Assembly: GCA_029204225.1 (NCBI GenBank)
Contig: CM055113.1
Coordinates: 26,938,995 to 27,002,994, forward strand
From: Diphasiastrum complanatum
Lineage: Eukaryota; Streptophyta; Lycopodiopsida; Lycopodiales; Lycopodiaceae
DNA: 64,000 bases
Reading direction: 5' to 3'
Translations under genes and position numbers: made by a program
Shown here: positions 22,470-32,880 of the stretch, piece after piece
Layout: each line of letters starts with the position of its first letter
Numbering within the stretch: position 1 is the stretch's first letter
The notes under the pieces: model-generated
Told to the model about the DNA's origin: nothing
Databases searched by the model: none
Seen by the model: the letters and a program-made list of their open reading frames with translations, nothing else

Positions 22470-23676
22470 CTCCCTCTTCAACTAGTTTTAGCATAGATTT
22501 AGAAAGTACACCAAGACTTGTTCTATGCTTGAAAAATAAGTCCTTTCCCAATGCTTTGGTAAAGATATCAGCCACACATTCCTTTGATGGGACATGTTCA
22601 AGCTTGATCTCTTTTGCCACCACTTGTTCTCTCACAAAATGGTAAGCCACCTCGATATGTTTGCTCCTTGCATGGAAAACCGGATTGCTTGCTAGACTTT
22701 GGGCTGAAAGGTTGTCACAAAAGATGATTGGACTCTCTGAAAAATCCAGCAAATGAAGCTCCATAATCATCCTCTTGATCCACACCATCTCCTTTGTGCA
22801 TGATGTCAAAGCTTTGTACTCGGCCTCACTAGAAGAAAGTGATATAGTTGCTTGTTTCTTCGACATCCATGAGATAGCTCCATCACCTATGAAAATAGCA
22901 TGTGCATTTATGGATTTTCTATCCATAAGGTCTCCTGCAAAATCTGAATCTGAAAAACCAAATAAGTTAGGTGATGAGCCTCTATAAACAATGCCAAAAT
23001 CTTTTGTTCCCGAGATGTATCTCAAGATCCTCTTTCCTAGTTTCCAATGTTCTATGCTAGGATCTTGCATGAATTGGCTTAATCTACCAACACAATAAGA
23101 TAAATCAGGTCTTGTGATGGTTAGATATATAAGAGAACCTATTAGCTTCCTATAGAGAGTAATGTCCTCGAAGGATCTTTCATTACCTCTTATAGTTAGC
23201 TTTACATGTGATTCCATAGGTGTATCAATAGGATTTGCATCTACCATATGAAATCTATTGAGAATAGAAATAGCATACTTCTCTTGTGAAATAAAAGTGA
23301 TTTGAGAAGTTCTAATTACTTCTATTCCTAAGATATAGCTCAAAAGACCAAGATCATGCACTTCAAATTCCTTTTTTAGTGCTTTCTTGATATCTTCTAT
23401 ATCTTCCTTGTTCCCTCCACTTAAAATAATGTCATCCACATAAATTAGAAGGATTGTAACATCATTAGCACTAATTCTAAAGTAAAGTGAATGATCATAC
23501 TCACTCATAGTGAAGTTTTGAGAAAGTAGAAAAGAGTTAAGCCTAGCATACCAACTCCTTGGTGCTTGCTTAAGACCATACAAACTTTTTTTGTAGAAAA
23601 CACACATGATTAGGCTTGCTATGAGAAACATAGCTCTCGGGTTGCTCCATGTAGACTTCCTCTTCAAGATCACCAT
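22465..23676 (-). CDS. Young copia pol, downstream frame (RT C-terminal part, RNase H)
   Basis: This frame continues the polyprotein after a frameshift near 23586-23592. It carries KSLYGLKQAPRSWYARL, the catalytic IYVDDIILSGG, the LGIEV block and GSLIYLTITRPDLSY. RNase H shows SDSDFAGDLMD, SSSEAEYKALT, FCDNLSAQSLASN and ADIFTKALG. The stop TGA (22465-22467) lies inside the first bases of the 3' LTR. The region upstream of KSLYG up to 23676 is out of the true frame and not protein. All catalytic motifs look intact. Confidence 0.95.
   Translation of the reverse strand: MVILKRKSTWSNPRAMFLIASLIMCVFYKKSLYGLKQAPRSWYARLNSFLLSQNFTMSEYDHSLYFRISANDVTILLIYVDDIILSGGNKEDIEDIKKALKKEFEVHDLGLLSYILGIEVIRTSQITFISQEKYAISILNRFHMVDANPIDTPMESHVKLTIRGNERSFEDITLYRKLIGSLIYLTITRPDLSYCVGRLSQFMQDPSIEHWKLGKRILRYISGTKDFGIVYRGSSPNLFGFSDSDFAGDLMDRKSINAHAIFIGDGAISWMSKKQATISLSSSEAEYKALTSCTKEMVWIKRMIMELHLLDFSESPIIFCDNLSAQSLASNPVFHARSKHIEVAYHFVREQVVAKEIKLEHVPSKECVADIFTKALGKDLFFKHRTSLGVLSKSMLKLVEEGV
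22470..22479 (-). other. Polypurine tract of the young copia
   Basis: GAAGAGGGAG on the minus strand touches the 3' LTR. The polyprotein frame runs through it (residues VEEGV) and stops in the LTR itself. Confidence 0.85.
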
Positions 23677-26416
23677 TCAAGAAAGCATTAGAAATGTCTA
23701 ATTGCCAAAGATCCCATCCATAAAGAGTTGCAAGGGAAATGATTACTCTTATGCTCACCATCTTTGCCACGGGTGCAAAGGTTTCCTCATAGTCAATGCC
23801 ATGCTCTTGAGCATAACCTTTAGCCACCAACCTTGCCTTCAACTTGTTGATAGATCCATCTTGATTTGTCTTTACCTTGAAGATCCATTTGCATCCAATT
23901 GCACTTTTGCCCTTTGGAAGCTCCACCAATCTCCATGTGTTGTTCTTCATAAGTGCTTCAAACTCAAGATCCATTGCTTGGATCCATTCCTCTTCTTGCC
24001 TTGCTTCATCTACACATGAAGGTACATCAAAAGAAGTTAGGAAAGCATAGTTGGATCCATCCACCACTTGCTTACCTTTGCCATCATAAGTGAGCCTTGA
24101 GGGTTTCACTTTATGCCTTGGAGTTCTCCTTGGATTTTGACTTGAAGAGGCTTCTTCAACATCCACATCCAATGTGTCATCAACTCCATTGTCATCAAGC
24201 ACATTAGTTGCAACAACACCATCATCACTTGAAACAACTTTTGGAATGTTACCTTCATCAAAAATGACATCCCTACTTGTGAACACTTTCTTGATTGAAG
24301 GAACATAAATCCTATATGCTTTGCTTACTTCACTATAACCAACAAAAATGCCCTTTCTTGAAGATGGATCCTCCTTAGTTCTATCATCAAGAGTAATGTT
24401 GAAGTAGCAAATGCATCCAAAAGTTCTTAGAAACTTGACATTAGGCTTCGTACCAAACAAAGCTTCAAAAGGGGTTTTTCCTTCCAATACAACACTTGGC
24501 CATCTATTGCATAGGAAATTTGCACACAACAAAGCATCACTCCAAAAAGGTTTAGGAAGATTAGCATTCAATCTCATTGCCTTTGCACTCTCACACAAGG
24601 TTCTATTCTTCCTCTCGGCCACTCCATTTTGTTGTGGTGTTCTTGGACATGTGTACTCCCTCTTGATCCCATGCTCATCGCAAAAGGCTTTGAATTTGTT
24701 AGAAATGTATTCACCACCATTGTCGCTCCTCAAGCATTTGATTTTGGTTGTAAATTGAGTCTCAATAGCAACTTTGAACTTGACAAACACATCAAACACC
24801 TCATCCTTGCTCTTTAGTAGATAAACCCAACAAAATCTACTAAAATCATCAATGAAAGTTACATACATCTTAGCACCTCCATTGCTAATTGTAGTAACAC
24901 CATGAATATCCGAATGCAAGAGAGAAAAAGGCATCTTAGATCTAGATATAGATCTAGTATATGGCAATCTATGTGATTTAGACAAAGCACATTCTTCACA
25001 AACATGATTCAAGCAAGTAAGAGACTTGGGAAGTCCCCTTACTACCTCCTTTTTGGCTATTACCTCCAAGGCCTTGTAGTTGAGATGTCCCATCCTTTTA
25101 TGCCATACCTCTTGAATTGACATTTGTTCATTTGCCATGCATCCAACTTGGTTAGCAACAACACATGCATCAAGCTTGAACAATTTCCCTTGCCTTTTCC
25201 CTTTTGCAATGATACTACACCCCTTTTTGATCAAGCAAGCATCACCATCAAACTCAACTTTGAATCCTTTGTCAAGCATTTGGCTTACACTAAGTAAGTT
25301 CTTGGTAATGGATGGAATGAGCAAAACATCTTTCAATTCTATATTCCTATTTGTAGAAAGTGAAATAGGAATTGTGCCAATCCCCTTGATTGCACACTCA
25401 CCATCATTTGCGGTATAGATTACCTTCCTATCACCATCAAATGCCATTAAAGATGAAAAATACTCTTTATGATATGTCATATGAGAAGTGGCTCCACTAT
25501 CAATCCACCAAGGATCAATGTCTCCATGATTAGCCAACAAGCAAGATGACATAACAAAAGCATCATTTGAAAGAAGCTCATCCCCACCCTCATCAATAGT
25601 TAGATTGGTTTGCTTTTCCCCTTGATCCCTCTTTTTCTTAAAACAATCACTAGCAAAATGCCCTTTGACTCCACAATAGAAACATTTTAGCTTAGATCTA
25701 TCCTTCTTTTTGCCAAAAGTAGAGTGCTCACCTTGGTCTTGCCCTTTAGACCAATTGCTTTTACCTTTGCCCTTGAACTTGCCTTTAGAGAACATTGCCT
25801 CCTCTTCTCCTCCTTGAGATGTAGAAGATGCTCCCACTCTTGCTTGCAACCTGAATTCTTCAGCCAACAAGACCTCTTGCAAGTCTCCAACACTTGGTAA
25901 ACATTTTTGGATAGCATAACTTTGAACAAGATTAGCATGATCATCCAACAAGCCATTGAGAATCACTTGAACAAGCTCCTCATTATTTATGCCATCATTA
26001 ATGCATGCTAACTCATCATTCAATGCTTTAACTCTCAAAACAAAAGCATGTCCATTCTCACTCTTCTTTTGCATACAAGAAAAGATTTGCCTTCTTAAAG
26101 TCAACACTCTAGAAGTAGACTTGGATTCATAAACCTTCTTCAAGGCTTCCCAAGCTTCACTAGATGATGTGCACTTACCAACCTCTTTGATAAGCTCATT
26201 TGTCACATTCATCTTGATCATGTGAAGGGCTTTCTTTGCCCTCTTGTCATACCTCAATTGTTCTTGAGGTGCCAAAGGTCTCTCCTCCACACCTACAACA
26301 ATATCCATCAACTCATTCATCTCAAGCAAAGACTCCATCCTTACTTTCCAAGTAGAATAGTTGAGGGAGGTAAGCCTATCATTGCTTTCCAACATGTAGC
26401 CTCCATTTGTAGCCAT
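23570..26416 (-). CDS. Young copia gag-protease-integrase-RT start
   Basis: ATG at 26416 opens MATNGGYMLESNDRLTSLNY, a copia Gag (UBN2-type) of about 200 residues. Domains then run in order: zinc knuckle CFYCGVKGHFASDC, protease WWIDSGATSHMTYH, pre-integrase HKRMGHLNYKALEV, and integrase core with SDIHGVT, RSDNGGEYIS and GVAERKNRT. The RT starts with CKWIFKVK, LVAKGYAQEHGIDYEETF and DISNAFLNG. The frame ends early (KKFVWS) because of one extra base in a run of seven A on the minus strand; the RT continues one frame over at 22465-23676. Apart from that, no stop is seen in 948 codons. Confidence 0.97.
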   Translation of the reverse strand: MATNGGYMLESNDRLTSLNYSTWKVRMESLLEMNELMDIVVGVEERPLAPQEQLRYDKRAKKALHMIKMNVTNELIKEVGKCTSSSEAWEALKKVYESKSTSRVLTLRRQIFSCMQKKSENGHAFVLRVKALNDELACINDGINNEELVQVILNGLLDDHANLVQSYAIQKCLPSVGDLQEVLLAEEFRLQARVGASSTSQGGEEEAMFSKGKFKGKGKSNWSKGQDQGEHSTFGKKKDRSKLKCFYCGVKGHFASDCFKKKRDQGEKQTNLTIDEGGDELLSNDAFVMSSCLLANHGDIDPWWIDSGATSHMTYHKEYFSSLMAFDGDRKVIYTANDGECAIKGIGTIPISLSTNRNIELKDVLLIPSITKNLLSVSQMLDKGFKVEFDGDACLIKKGCSIIAKGKRQGKLFKLDACVVANQVGCMANEQMSIQEVWHKRMGHLNYKALEVIAKKEVVRGLPKSLTCLNHVCEECALSKSHRLPYTRSISRSKMPFSLLHSDIHGVTTISNGGAKMYVTFIDDFSRFCWVYLLKSKDEVFDVFVKFKVAIETQFTTKIKCLRSDNGGEYISNKFKAFCDEHGIKREYTCPRTPQQNGVAERKNRTLCESAKAMRLNANLPKPFWSDALLCANFLCNRWPSVVLEGKTPFEALFGTKPNVKFLRTFGCICYFNITLDDRTKEDPSSRKGIFVGYSEVSKAYRIYVPSIKKVFTSRDVIFDEGNIPKVVSSDDGVVATNVLDDNGVDDTLDVDVEEASSSQNPRRTPRHKVKPSRLTYDGKGKQVVDGSNYAFLTSFDVPSCVDEARQEEEWIQAMDLEFEALMKNNTWRLVELPKGKSAIGCKWIFKVKTNQDGSINKLKARLVAKGYAQEHGIDYEETFAPVAKMVSIRVIISLATLYGWDLWQLDISNAFLNGDLEEEVYMEQPESYVSHSKPNHVCFLQKKFVWS

Positions 26417-27013
26417 GTTGCAATGATTGATCTCTGATCTTTGACCTGTTCCAATGCACTAAGCACTCTCTTGAATCAACAAATGAAACACAAGAAGAAA
26501 TCACAAAGATTTGGAACCTAAAACCTTACTTTTTCTCTCTTTTCCTCACTTTTTCCTTAATTTTAGCCACTAGTTTTATGATTTCTTGATCAAACCAAGA
26601 CCAAACCTCAATATACTTGCTTTTCCCTCACTCCTAAGATTGAAATACACTCTTGAATCATTCAGCAAACTGAAAATCAGAGGGTTACATCAATTTTGAA
26701 GTTTTTGACATGAAGAAGCAAGAAATTGAATCAAAAAACTATATGCTAGAATGGAAAACTAATAGGATCTTGTTGGATCTTGCATCTCCCTCTTTCCAAA
26801 ACAATTTTTGTCTCCTTATTCTGATAAGTACAGAGGGAATTCGCCCTACTTCAATTGAAATGCATACAAATGATGTTTTGATCACAAAGATCCAATTTCT
26901 ACACATAAATCAACAAGATTTTTAGCTAGAAACTTGATTGGAATGCTACAAAAGCAAACTCGCCCACAAATCTCTTCTAAATCTGGCAAAACCTGCACAT
27001 TTGGCCGCCTAAT

Positions 27014-27025
27014 GCTCTGATACCA
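27014..27025 (-). other. Primer binding site, tRNA-iMet type (young copia)
   Basis: The minus strand reads TGGTATCAGAGC and touches the 5' LTR end at 27026. The 26417-27013 interval is the untranslated leader, with no other gene seen. Confidence 0.95.
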
Positions 27026-27678
27026 TGTGAAAAACTCAGATCCAAAAGATGCTAAAGTTTCATAAAGATCTTGGCCATGGAAGTTATGCACATCTAGATT
27101 GAAAAAATGATAGAAATTGTGATGTTAAGCATACTAAACATCAACTAAACATCAAAATCTGATCATAAGCTTCCACAAACAGAAACTTGCTGTCCCTGTC
27201 CGTACTTCAGAGCCTACAACCTGCATTTCACACGTGTGAAGCCATAGCAACAAAGAAATCACAATTCTAGTGGCTAGAATGCAAGATATGAACAAAAAAG
27301 TGAGAGAGAAGAAGATGGACCTTCAAAGAGCATAACATTCATTCAATAGAATGAAAATGAGATGTGTACATACTCGTGGAGATGGCTATTTATAGCAGCC
27401 ATAGTGCCTCTTGGCCACTTGTCTTATGATAGGCTAAAATTGGGGTCCAATAGGATTCACCCATATACCTAGAAATTTGGTCAAATAGGAATGCACCAAA
27501 TTATGAGCCAATAGAAGAGCTCCACACTCGACCTCCTCTAATTAATGTGACCTCAAAAGTAGTGTACACATACTTTGGGCCTCTACATACATGTATGAAC
27601 CTATCTCTAACTTTTATTTGGCCATAGGCCTACAAAATCTCAAGTTAGGAAAATACTACTAGTTGACAATTTTTCACA
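27026..27678 (-). repeat. 5' LTR of the young copia
   Basis: Same sequence and length (653 bp) as 21817-22469. It carries the promoter for the element; the TATA box and palindrome (27227-27240) are at the same offsets. GAAAT follows at 27679. Confidence 0.97.
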
Positions 27679-29493
27679 GAAATCACTAAACCTTTTGATG
27701 AGGGAGCGAAAGTACAGGTAAAAAAAGAAGTGGACTTTGATGCAGAAGACCCAATGGAAAAAGATAAGTTTGAAGCTAAAATCCCTAAGAGAGTACCTAA
27801 ATGGTACTTATCAGTCACAGGTGATGCTAAGAAGGGAGATACTCCCGAATCTAGCGAACAAGGAGAGCTTAGAAAGTCAAGCAAAAATTGAAAACCTTCT
27901 GCAAGGTTAGAAATAAATCTAGCCCTAATGGGTTTTGTGCTAAAGGCTCAAGAACCAAAAACCTTTCATGAAGCAAAGGAGCACAAGGAGTGGCGTGCAG
28001 CAATGGAAACAGAAATGGAGGCCATATCAAAAAATAGGACATGGAAGTTGGTTGAGCTACCTGAGGGTAAGATGCCTATCATTTGCAAATGGATTTATAA
28101 GATCAAATATGGAGCAGATGGGCAACTCAACAAGTACAAAGCACGGTTGGTTGCAAGATGATTTGAGTAGTAGGAAGGATTGATTTTGAGGAAACCTTCG
28201 CACCCGTAGCTAAGATGGTAACTATACGTTCTATCATTGCTATTTCTACTTTTCATGGCTGGAAGATCCAGCAATTGGACGTTAAATCTACCTTTCTTAA
28301 TGGAGTGCTGGATGAAGAGGTGTATTTAGTACAACCTCAAGGATTTGTTGAGCCAGGGAGAGAGAATCTTGTTTGTAAGCTCAACAAAGCTATCTATGGA
28401 TTGAAGCAAGCACCACGAGCGTGGTACTCTTGCATTGATGAACACTTCAAGTGAAGGGGAATGGTAAAGAGTAAGGCTGATTCTAATCTTTACATTCTAA
28501 AGCAAGATTCAGATATAGTGTTCACTGTTCTATACGTGGATGATTTGATTATTACAGGAAGTAATGAGATCTTAATTGATGAAATCAAATCAAATCTTTC
28601 CAATTCCTTTGACATGAGCAATCTAGGATTGATGCACTATTGTCTTGGCATTGAAGTATGGCAAAAGGAAGAGGTTGTCTTTCTTACACAAAGCAAGTAT
28701 GCACGAGATTTGCTTTATAAGTTTCATATCATGATTGTAAGCCTTTGAGTACACCGATGGATGTCAACATGAAGCTTACTGCATATGATGAATCTGAGAA
28801 AGTAGATGATTACTTGTACAGGCATTTGGTGGGTAGTTTGATCTATTTGACACACACACGGCCTAATATTTCTAATGTTGTTGGTGTTGTTAGTCAATTT
28901 ATGCAAAATCCTAGTCAAGCACACTGGAAGTCTGCTAAACGTATTCTCAGGTACATTTGAGGGACATTGAATTTTGGTTTGAAGTATGATCAGCCTGAAG
29001 CGCCAATGTTGGTAGGTTACATAAATGCTGATTGGGTAGGTAATATTGATGATAGAAGATCTACCAGTGGTCATACGTTCAGTTATGGTACAGTTGCAGT
29101 GTCATGGAGCAACAAAAAACAATCTACAGTAGGCTTATCTTCGACGGAAGCTGAATATCATGCACGCAGAAATGCTACACAGGAAGCAATATGGCTACAA
29201 AGATTACTTGTTGATTTAGGTCAATCACAGGTGGATGCGACTACTATTTCTTGCGACAACCAAAGCTGCATTCACCTTGCCAAAAATCTCGTTGTACATG
29301 CTCGAACCAAGCACATCAAAATACATTATCACTTTGTTTGAGAGAAAAATATTGATGGAACTATTGATCTTGTTTTTTGTAAATCTGAAGATCAAATGGC
29401 AGATATTTTTACTAAGTCATTAGGTAGATGTAAATTTGAAAAGTTTCATATTTTATTAGGAATAGAAGAATGTAATTTATCATTGAGGGAGAG
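27679..29493 (+). pseudogene. Outer copia: RT and RNase H (second part)
   Basis: The coding sequence resumes after the insertion with the RT linker (27679-27900), then ALMGFVLKAQEPKTFHEAKEH, CKWIYKIKYGADGQLNKYKA, a frameshift near 28160 and FAPVAKMVTIRSII. The catalytic LYVDDLIITG is intact near 28535. Another frameshift near 28735, then RNase H with INADWVGNIDDRRS, SSTEAEYHA, DNQSCIHLAKN and ADIFTKSLG (near 29400). Stops at 28452, 28958 and 29339. The polypurine stretch GAGGGAGAG near 29485 precedes the 3' LTR. Confidence 0.92.
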
Positions 29494-29713
29494 TGTTAGA
29501 AACCAATGATAAACTTGTTACTGTTTATGATTTACTATTGATAGCTGTTACCAGCTGTAAGTAGTTATAGGCTAGTCTATAGTCAACTACTAGTTTTCTC
29601 TCTCTATATATTCAGGGTTTATTGTACTCTCTTTCATTCAGTGTGATATAGTATGATGGTGTGTTCTTCCTCTTTTTCTTGGTGATTTCTTATGGTGATT
29701 TATTTATAGTGCT
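29494..29713 (+). repeat. 3' LTR of the outer copia, truncated
   Basis: It starts TGTTAGAAACC after the polypurine tract and matches 19300-19533. Homology stops at GTGCTC, after which gag sequence of another copia begins within about 30 bp. No matching target duplication of the 5' flank (AGTAT) is found. Confidence 0.85.
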
Positions 29714-29734
29714 CATCAAATTATTGACAAGTAC

Positions 29735-30345
29735 TCATACCTTTATTTTAAGAGTCAAAGGCTTAAATGATGATCTTGCATGTATTGATGATAGTATTAC
29801 AAATGTAGAGCTTGTACAAGGAATGCTCAATGGATTGTTGGACAATGATGCTAAGCTTGTGCAAAGTGTTTCTATTCAAAAGACATTGCCAATTTTGGAG
29901 GACTTGCAAGAGGTCTTAGTGGCTGAAGAAAATAGGCTACAAGCAAGAGGAGGCGTCACTTCTACTCGAGGAGGAGAAGATGCATTGTTCTCAAAGGGCA
30001 AATTCAAAGGCAAAGGCAAAGGTAAGGGATTCAAGAAACAAGGGAACTTGGATCAAGGTGAGGCATCTTCCTTTGGTGGTAGGAAGAAGGATGAATTTAA
30101 GGTTATGTTTTTCTATTGTGGATTGAAAGGACACTTGCTAGTGATTTTTTTAAGAAAAAGAGATATCAAGGAAATCTCACTCTAGATGATGATGATGATG
30201 ATGAATATAATGGTAATGATTCCTTTGTAATGTCTTCAAATTTGTTGTCAAGTGAAGGATATCAATCCATGGTGGATTGATTTTGGGGCAAGTTCTTATA
30301 TGACAAGTCATAAAGAGTATTATTTTTGTTTGATGAATAGGAAAA
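29735..30345 (+). pseudogene. Third copia: gag and protease relic
   Basis: Gag starts mid-domain at HTFILRVKGLNDDLACIDD, close to the young copia's Gag, so the 5' end is missing. A Gly/Lys-rich segment leads to a damaged zinc knuckle (FYCGLKGH, later cysteine lost). The protease motif reads WWIDFGASSYMTSH near 30270-30310, in another frame. A deletion of most of the protease follows. Confidence 0.88.
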
Positions 30346-30429
30346 TCAACTTGAAGAATCTTCTTAGAATAAGTTTTGTTCATACCATCTATAACTAAGA
30401 ATCTTCTTAGAGTAAGTCAAATGGTTGAT

Positions 30430-31120
30430 AGGTCTAGAAGTGGAGTTAGTTAAAAATACTTGCTTGATCAAAATGAAAGAAATCTTGATTGCAAGAGGGA
30501 AAAGGCAAGGTAGATTGTTCAAAATTGATGCTTGTGTTGTTGCTAACCAAGATGGATTTGTGGCAAGGGAGCAATTGACAAGTCAAGAGGTCTAGCATAA
30601 AATGTCGGGGCATCTCAACTTCAAGGCTTTGGAACTGATGGCAAAAAGGAAAGTAGTCATTGGTCTTTCTAAATCTCTTACTAGCATCAATCATGGAAGT
30701 GAACATTGTGCTTTATCTAAGTCACATAGACTACTTACAATAGATCTAACTCAAGATCTAGTAAGCCCTTTTAACTTGTACATTTAGACATACATAATAT
30801 AAGTACGATTAGAAATGGTGGTGATAAGATGTATGTCACATTTATTGATGAATTTAGTAGATTTACTTGGGTATATCTTCTAAAGAGAAAAGATGAGGTG
30901 TTTGATGTTTTTGTGAAGTTCAAGAATTCAAGGGAGAACCAATTCAACACCAAGATCAAGTCCTTGATGGTGGTGAGTACATTTCGACCAATTCAAGGAG
31001 TATTTTGATGCACATGGGATCAAGAGGGAGCTATCAAGCCCAAGGACTCCACATAAACAAAATGTAGTGGCCGAGAGGAAGAATCAAATTTTTTTAGAAG
31101 GTGCCAAATCTATGAGATCA
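30430..31120 (+). pseudogene. Third copia: pre-integrase and integrase relic
   Basis: Pieces in different frames: GKRQGRLFKIDACVVANQDG near 30500, HKMSGHLNFKALELMAKRK near 30598, the CALSKSHRL knuckle end near 30710, KMYVTFIDEFSRFTWVYLL near 30830, and RTPHKQNVVAERKNQ near 31040. It is shortened around the second catalytic Asp (near 30960-31000). It is clearly the same lineage as the young copia. Confidence 0.85.
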
Positions 31121-31121
31121 A

Positions 31122-31863
31122 GTGCCAATCTTCCTAAGTCGTTTTTGGGCATGTGCAAATTATCTTTGTAATAGGTGGCCGAGTGTACCATTGGATGGTA
31201 GGACATCTTTTGAAGCTCTTTTTGGTAGGAGGCTCAGTGTCAACTATTTTAAAATCTTTGATCTACTTGCTATGTCAACATTGGCACTTGATGATAGGGC
31301 TAAAGAGGATCCTTCATCAAAGAAAGGCATTTTTTTTTTTGGATATAGTGAAGTAAGTAAAGCATATACAGTTTACATTCTTTCAAAAAGAAAAGTGTTC
31401 ACAAGTAGGAATGCCATATTTTATGAAGGAAATGTTCCAAAGGTTGATGTTGATGGTGGTGTTGATGATGGATCTAACATTTTTGATGATGTTTATGGTT
31501 CTTTGGATGGTGGTGATGGAGAGAAATCTACAAGTCAAAACTCTAGGAGGACATCAAGGCAAAGGCAAAAACCATCAAGGCTCACATATGATGAGCAGGG
31601 TAAACAAATTGTTGAGGGTACAAATTTTGATTTCCTAACTTCTTTAGATGAACCTAGTTGTGTAGAGGAAGCAAGGCAAAAGAAGGAGTGGATCCAAGCA
31701 ATGGATCTTGAGTATCAAGCTCTTCTGAAGAACAACACTTGGAGGTTGGTGAAGCTTCCACAAGAAAGGAAGGCAATTGGGTTCAAATGGATCTTCAAGG
31801 TGAAGACAAACCAAGGTGAATCTATCAACAAGTATAAAGCGAGCTACCTGGTGGTAAAAGGAA
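31122..31863 (+). pseudogene. Third copia: integrase C-terminus and RT start
   Basis: A 240-codon open stretch has CANYLCNRWPSVPLDGRTSF, DDRAKEDPSSKKGIFFFGYS, RRTSRQRQKPSRLTYDEQ and KWIFKVKTNQGESINKYKA. Coding similarity stops at VVKGI near 31860, where the RT core is deleted and a foreign LTR-like sequence starts. The remaining RNase H end appears at 32175. Confidence 0.88.
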
Positions 31864-32174
31864 TCCTAGCCTACTTTCCAACTATACAAATTTGGCAGAC
31901 ATGTAATTCGACTTGATAATCAAGATCAAACACAATGGATTATTTAGACATGTTTGATACATGAGCATAATTCAAATGACCAAGTCTGTAATGTCAAAGT
32001 GATTAGAGGTAGAATAGCAATGACTTGATTTATACAAGTATCCTTGCCTCCTTCCGAGTGCTAGGATCTTGTTTGTATTATCGACTACTGTGCAAAAATG
32101 AGAGTAAATATGCAATAACATGAATGGAGCTAGATTAACATGGGATTTATGAGAGTGGAGAACTAAATACAACA
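31864..32174 (-). repeat. Minus-strand LTR inserted in the third copia
   Basis: On the minus strand it starts at 32174 with TGTTGTATTTAG, then CTCATAAATCCCATG and TTAATCTAGCTCCATTCATG, matching the start of the LTR at 57160 (TGTTGGATATTC, then CTCCTAAATCCCAAG). A TATA-like TTGTATAAATC lies near 32030. The inner boundary near 31864 is uncertain and I find no target duplication. Confidence 0.6.
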
Positions 32175-32290
32175 CTAACCATATTTTGTGACAACCTTTC
32201 AGCTCAAAGTTTGGCTAACAACCCATTTTTTCATGCAAGGAGCAAGCACATTGAGGTTGCACATCACTTTGTGAGGGATCATGTCTTGGT
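32175..32290 (+). pseudogene. Third copia: RNase H end
   Basis: The frame reads IFCDNLSAQSLANNPFFHARSK and HIEVAHHFVRDHV, equivalent to the same block of the young copia. The rest of RNase H is deleted on both sides. Confidence 0.85.
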
Positions 32291-32314
32291 TTTTGTTTTA
32301 AAATCACTTAGTCA

Positions 32315-32697
32315 TGTAAAAATTTATCTTTTGCTTTACTTGGCAATTTTGGCCATTATGACTAGTTTAGGGCAAGTTTTGGATAAGCTAGGCCAAACCC
32401 ATCTATTTGAAGGAGAGATAATCATCATTCTCTATTATAAATACCAGGTAGCTCATGGAGAATCTAGAACCTAATAAGTATTTCCATTTTGGAAGCTTTG
32501 CACTTGTTAACAGAAGATTAACTCAGATCTCTTCATGTTTTGAATATCTTTTGATTATACCAAGTTATGTTGTGTAGATCTTGATCAAACTAGAAATTCC
32601 GTGTGTAGAATTGTCTACAAGTTTGACATTTTTTTTGTGCATCTTCACTTTTGGCTAGATATATATTTAGAATCATTTTGGATCTTAAATTTTCACA
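32315..32697 (+). repeat. Probable 3' LTR of the third copia
   Basis: It starts TGTAAAAATTTA and ends TTAAATTTTCACA, an imperfect terminal inverted repeat like the other copia LTRs. A TATA-like TATTATAAATACC lies near 32433. It is short (383 bp). Confidence 0.5.
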
Positions 32698-32730
32698 GGC
32701 CATGTCTTTGAGGATGGTCCTAGAAGAATG

Positions 32731-32880
32731 CCTATTTAGTGATGCACTCAAAATACATTAACTTGGAAAAAATGAGATCTTCTAATATCTAGATCCATAT
32801 AATTGCCTATTTAGTGATGCACTCAAAATACATTAACTTGGAAAAAATGAGATCTTCTAATATCTAGATCCATATAATTG
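32731..32880. repeat. Perfect tandem duplication, 2 x 75 bp
   Basis: The unit starting CCTATTTAGTGATGCACTCA at 32731 is repeated without change from 32806 to 32880. Confidence 0.97.

Larger units (their letters stand above)
21817..27678 (-). mobile_element. Young Ty1/copia retrotransposon, nearly complete
   Basis: A 5862-bp element on the minus strand has both LTRs (27026-27678 and 21817-22469), a primer site (27014-27025), a polypurine tract (22470-22479), a gag-pol frame with one frameshift and a perfect GAAAT target duplication. Reading the two LTR copies side by side, I find no difference over 653 bp, which implies a very recent insertion. It sits in the outer copia between integrase and RT. 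Confidence 0.97.

Noticed and set aside
23586-23592. Programmed -1 ribosomal frameshift at the A-rich run of the young copia
   Set aside because: A A_AAA_AAG-like site is present, but the continuing pol frame needs a +1 change, so an inserted base explains it better.
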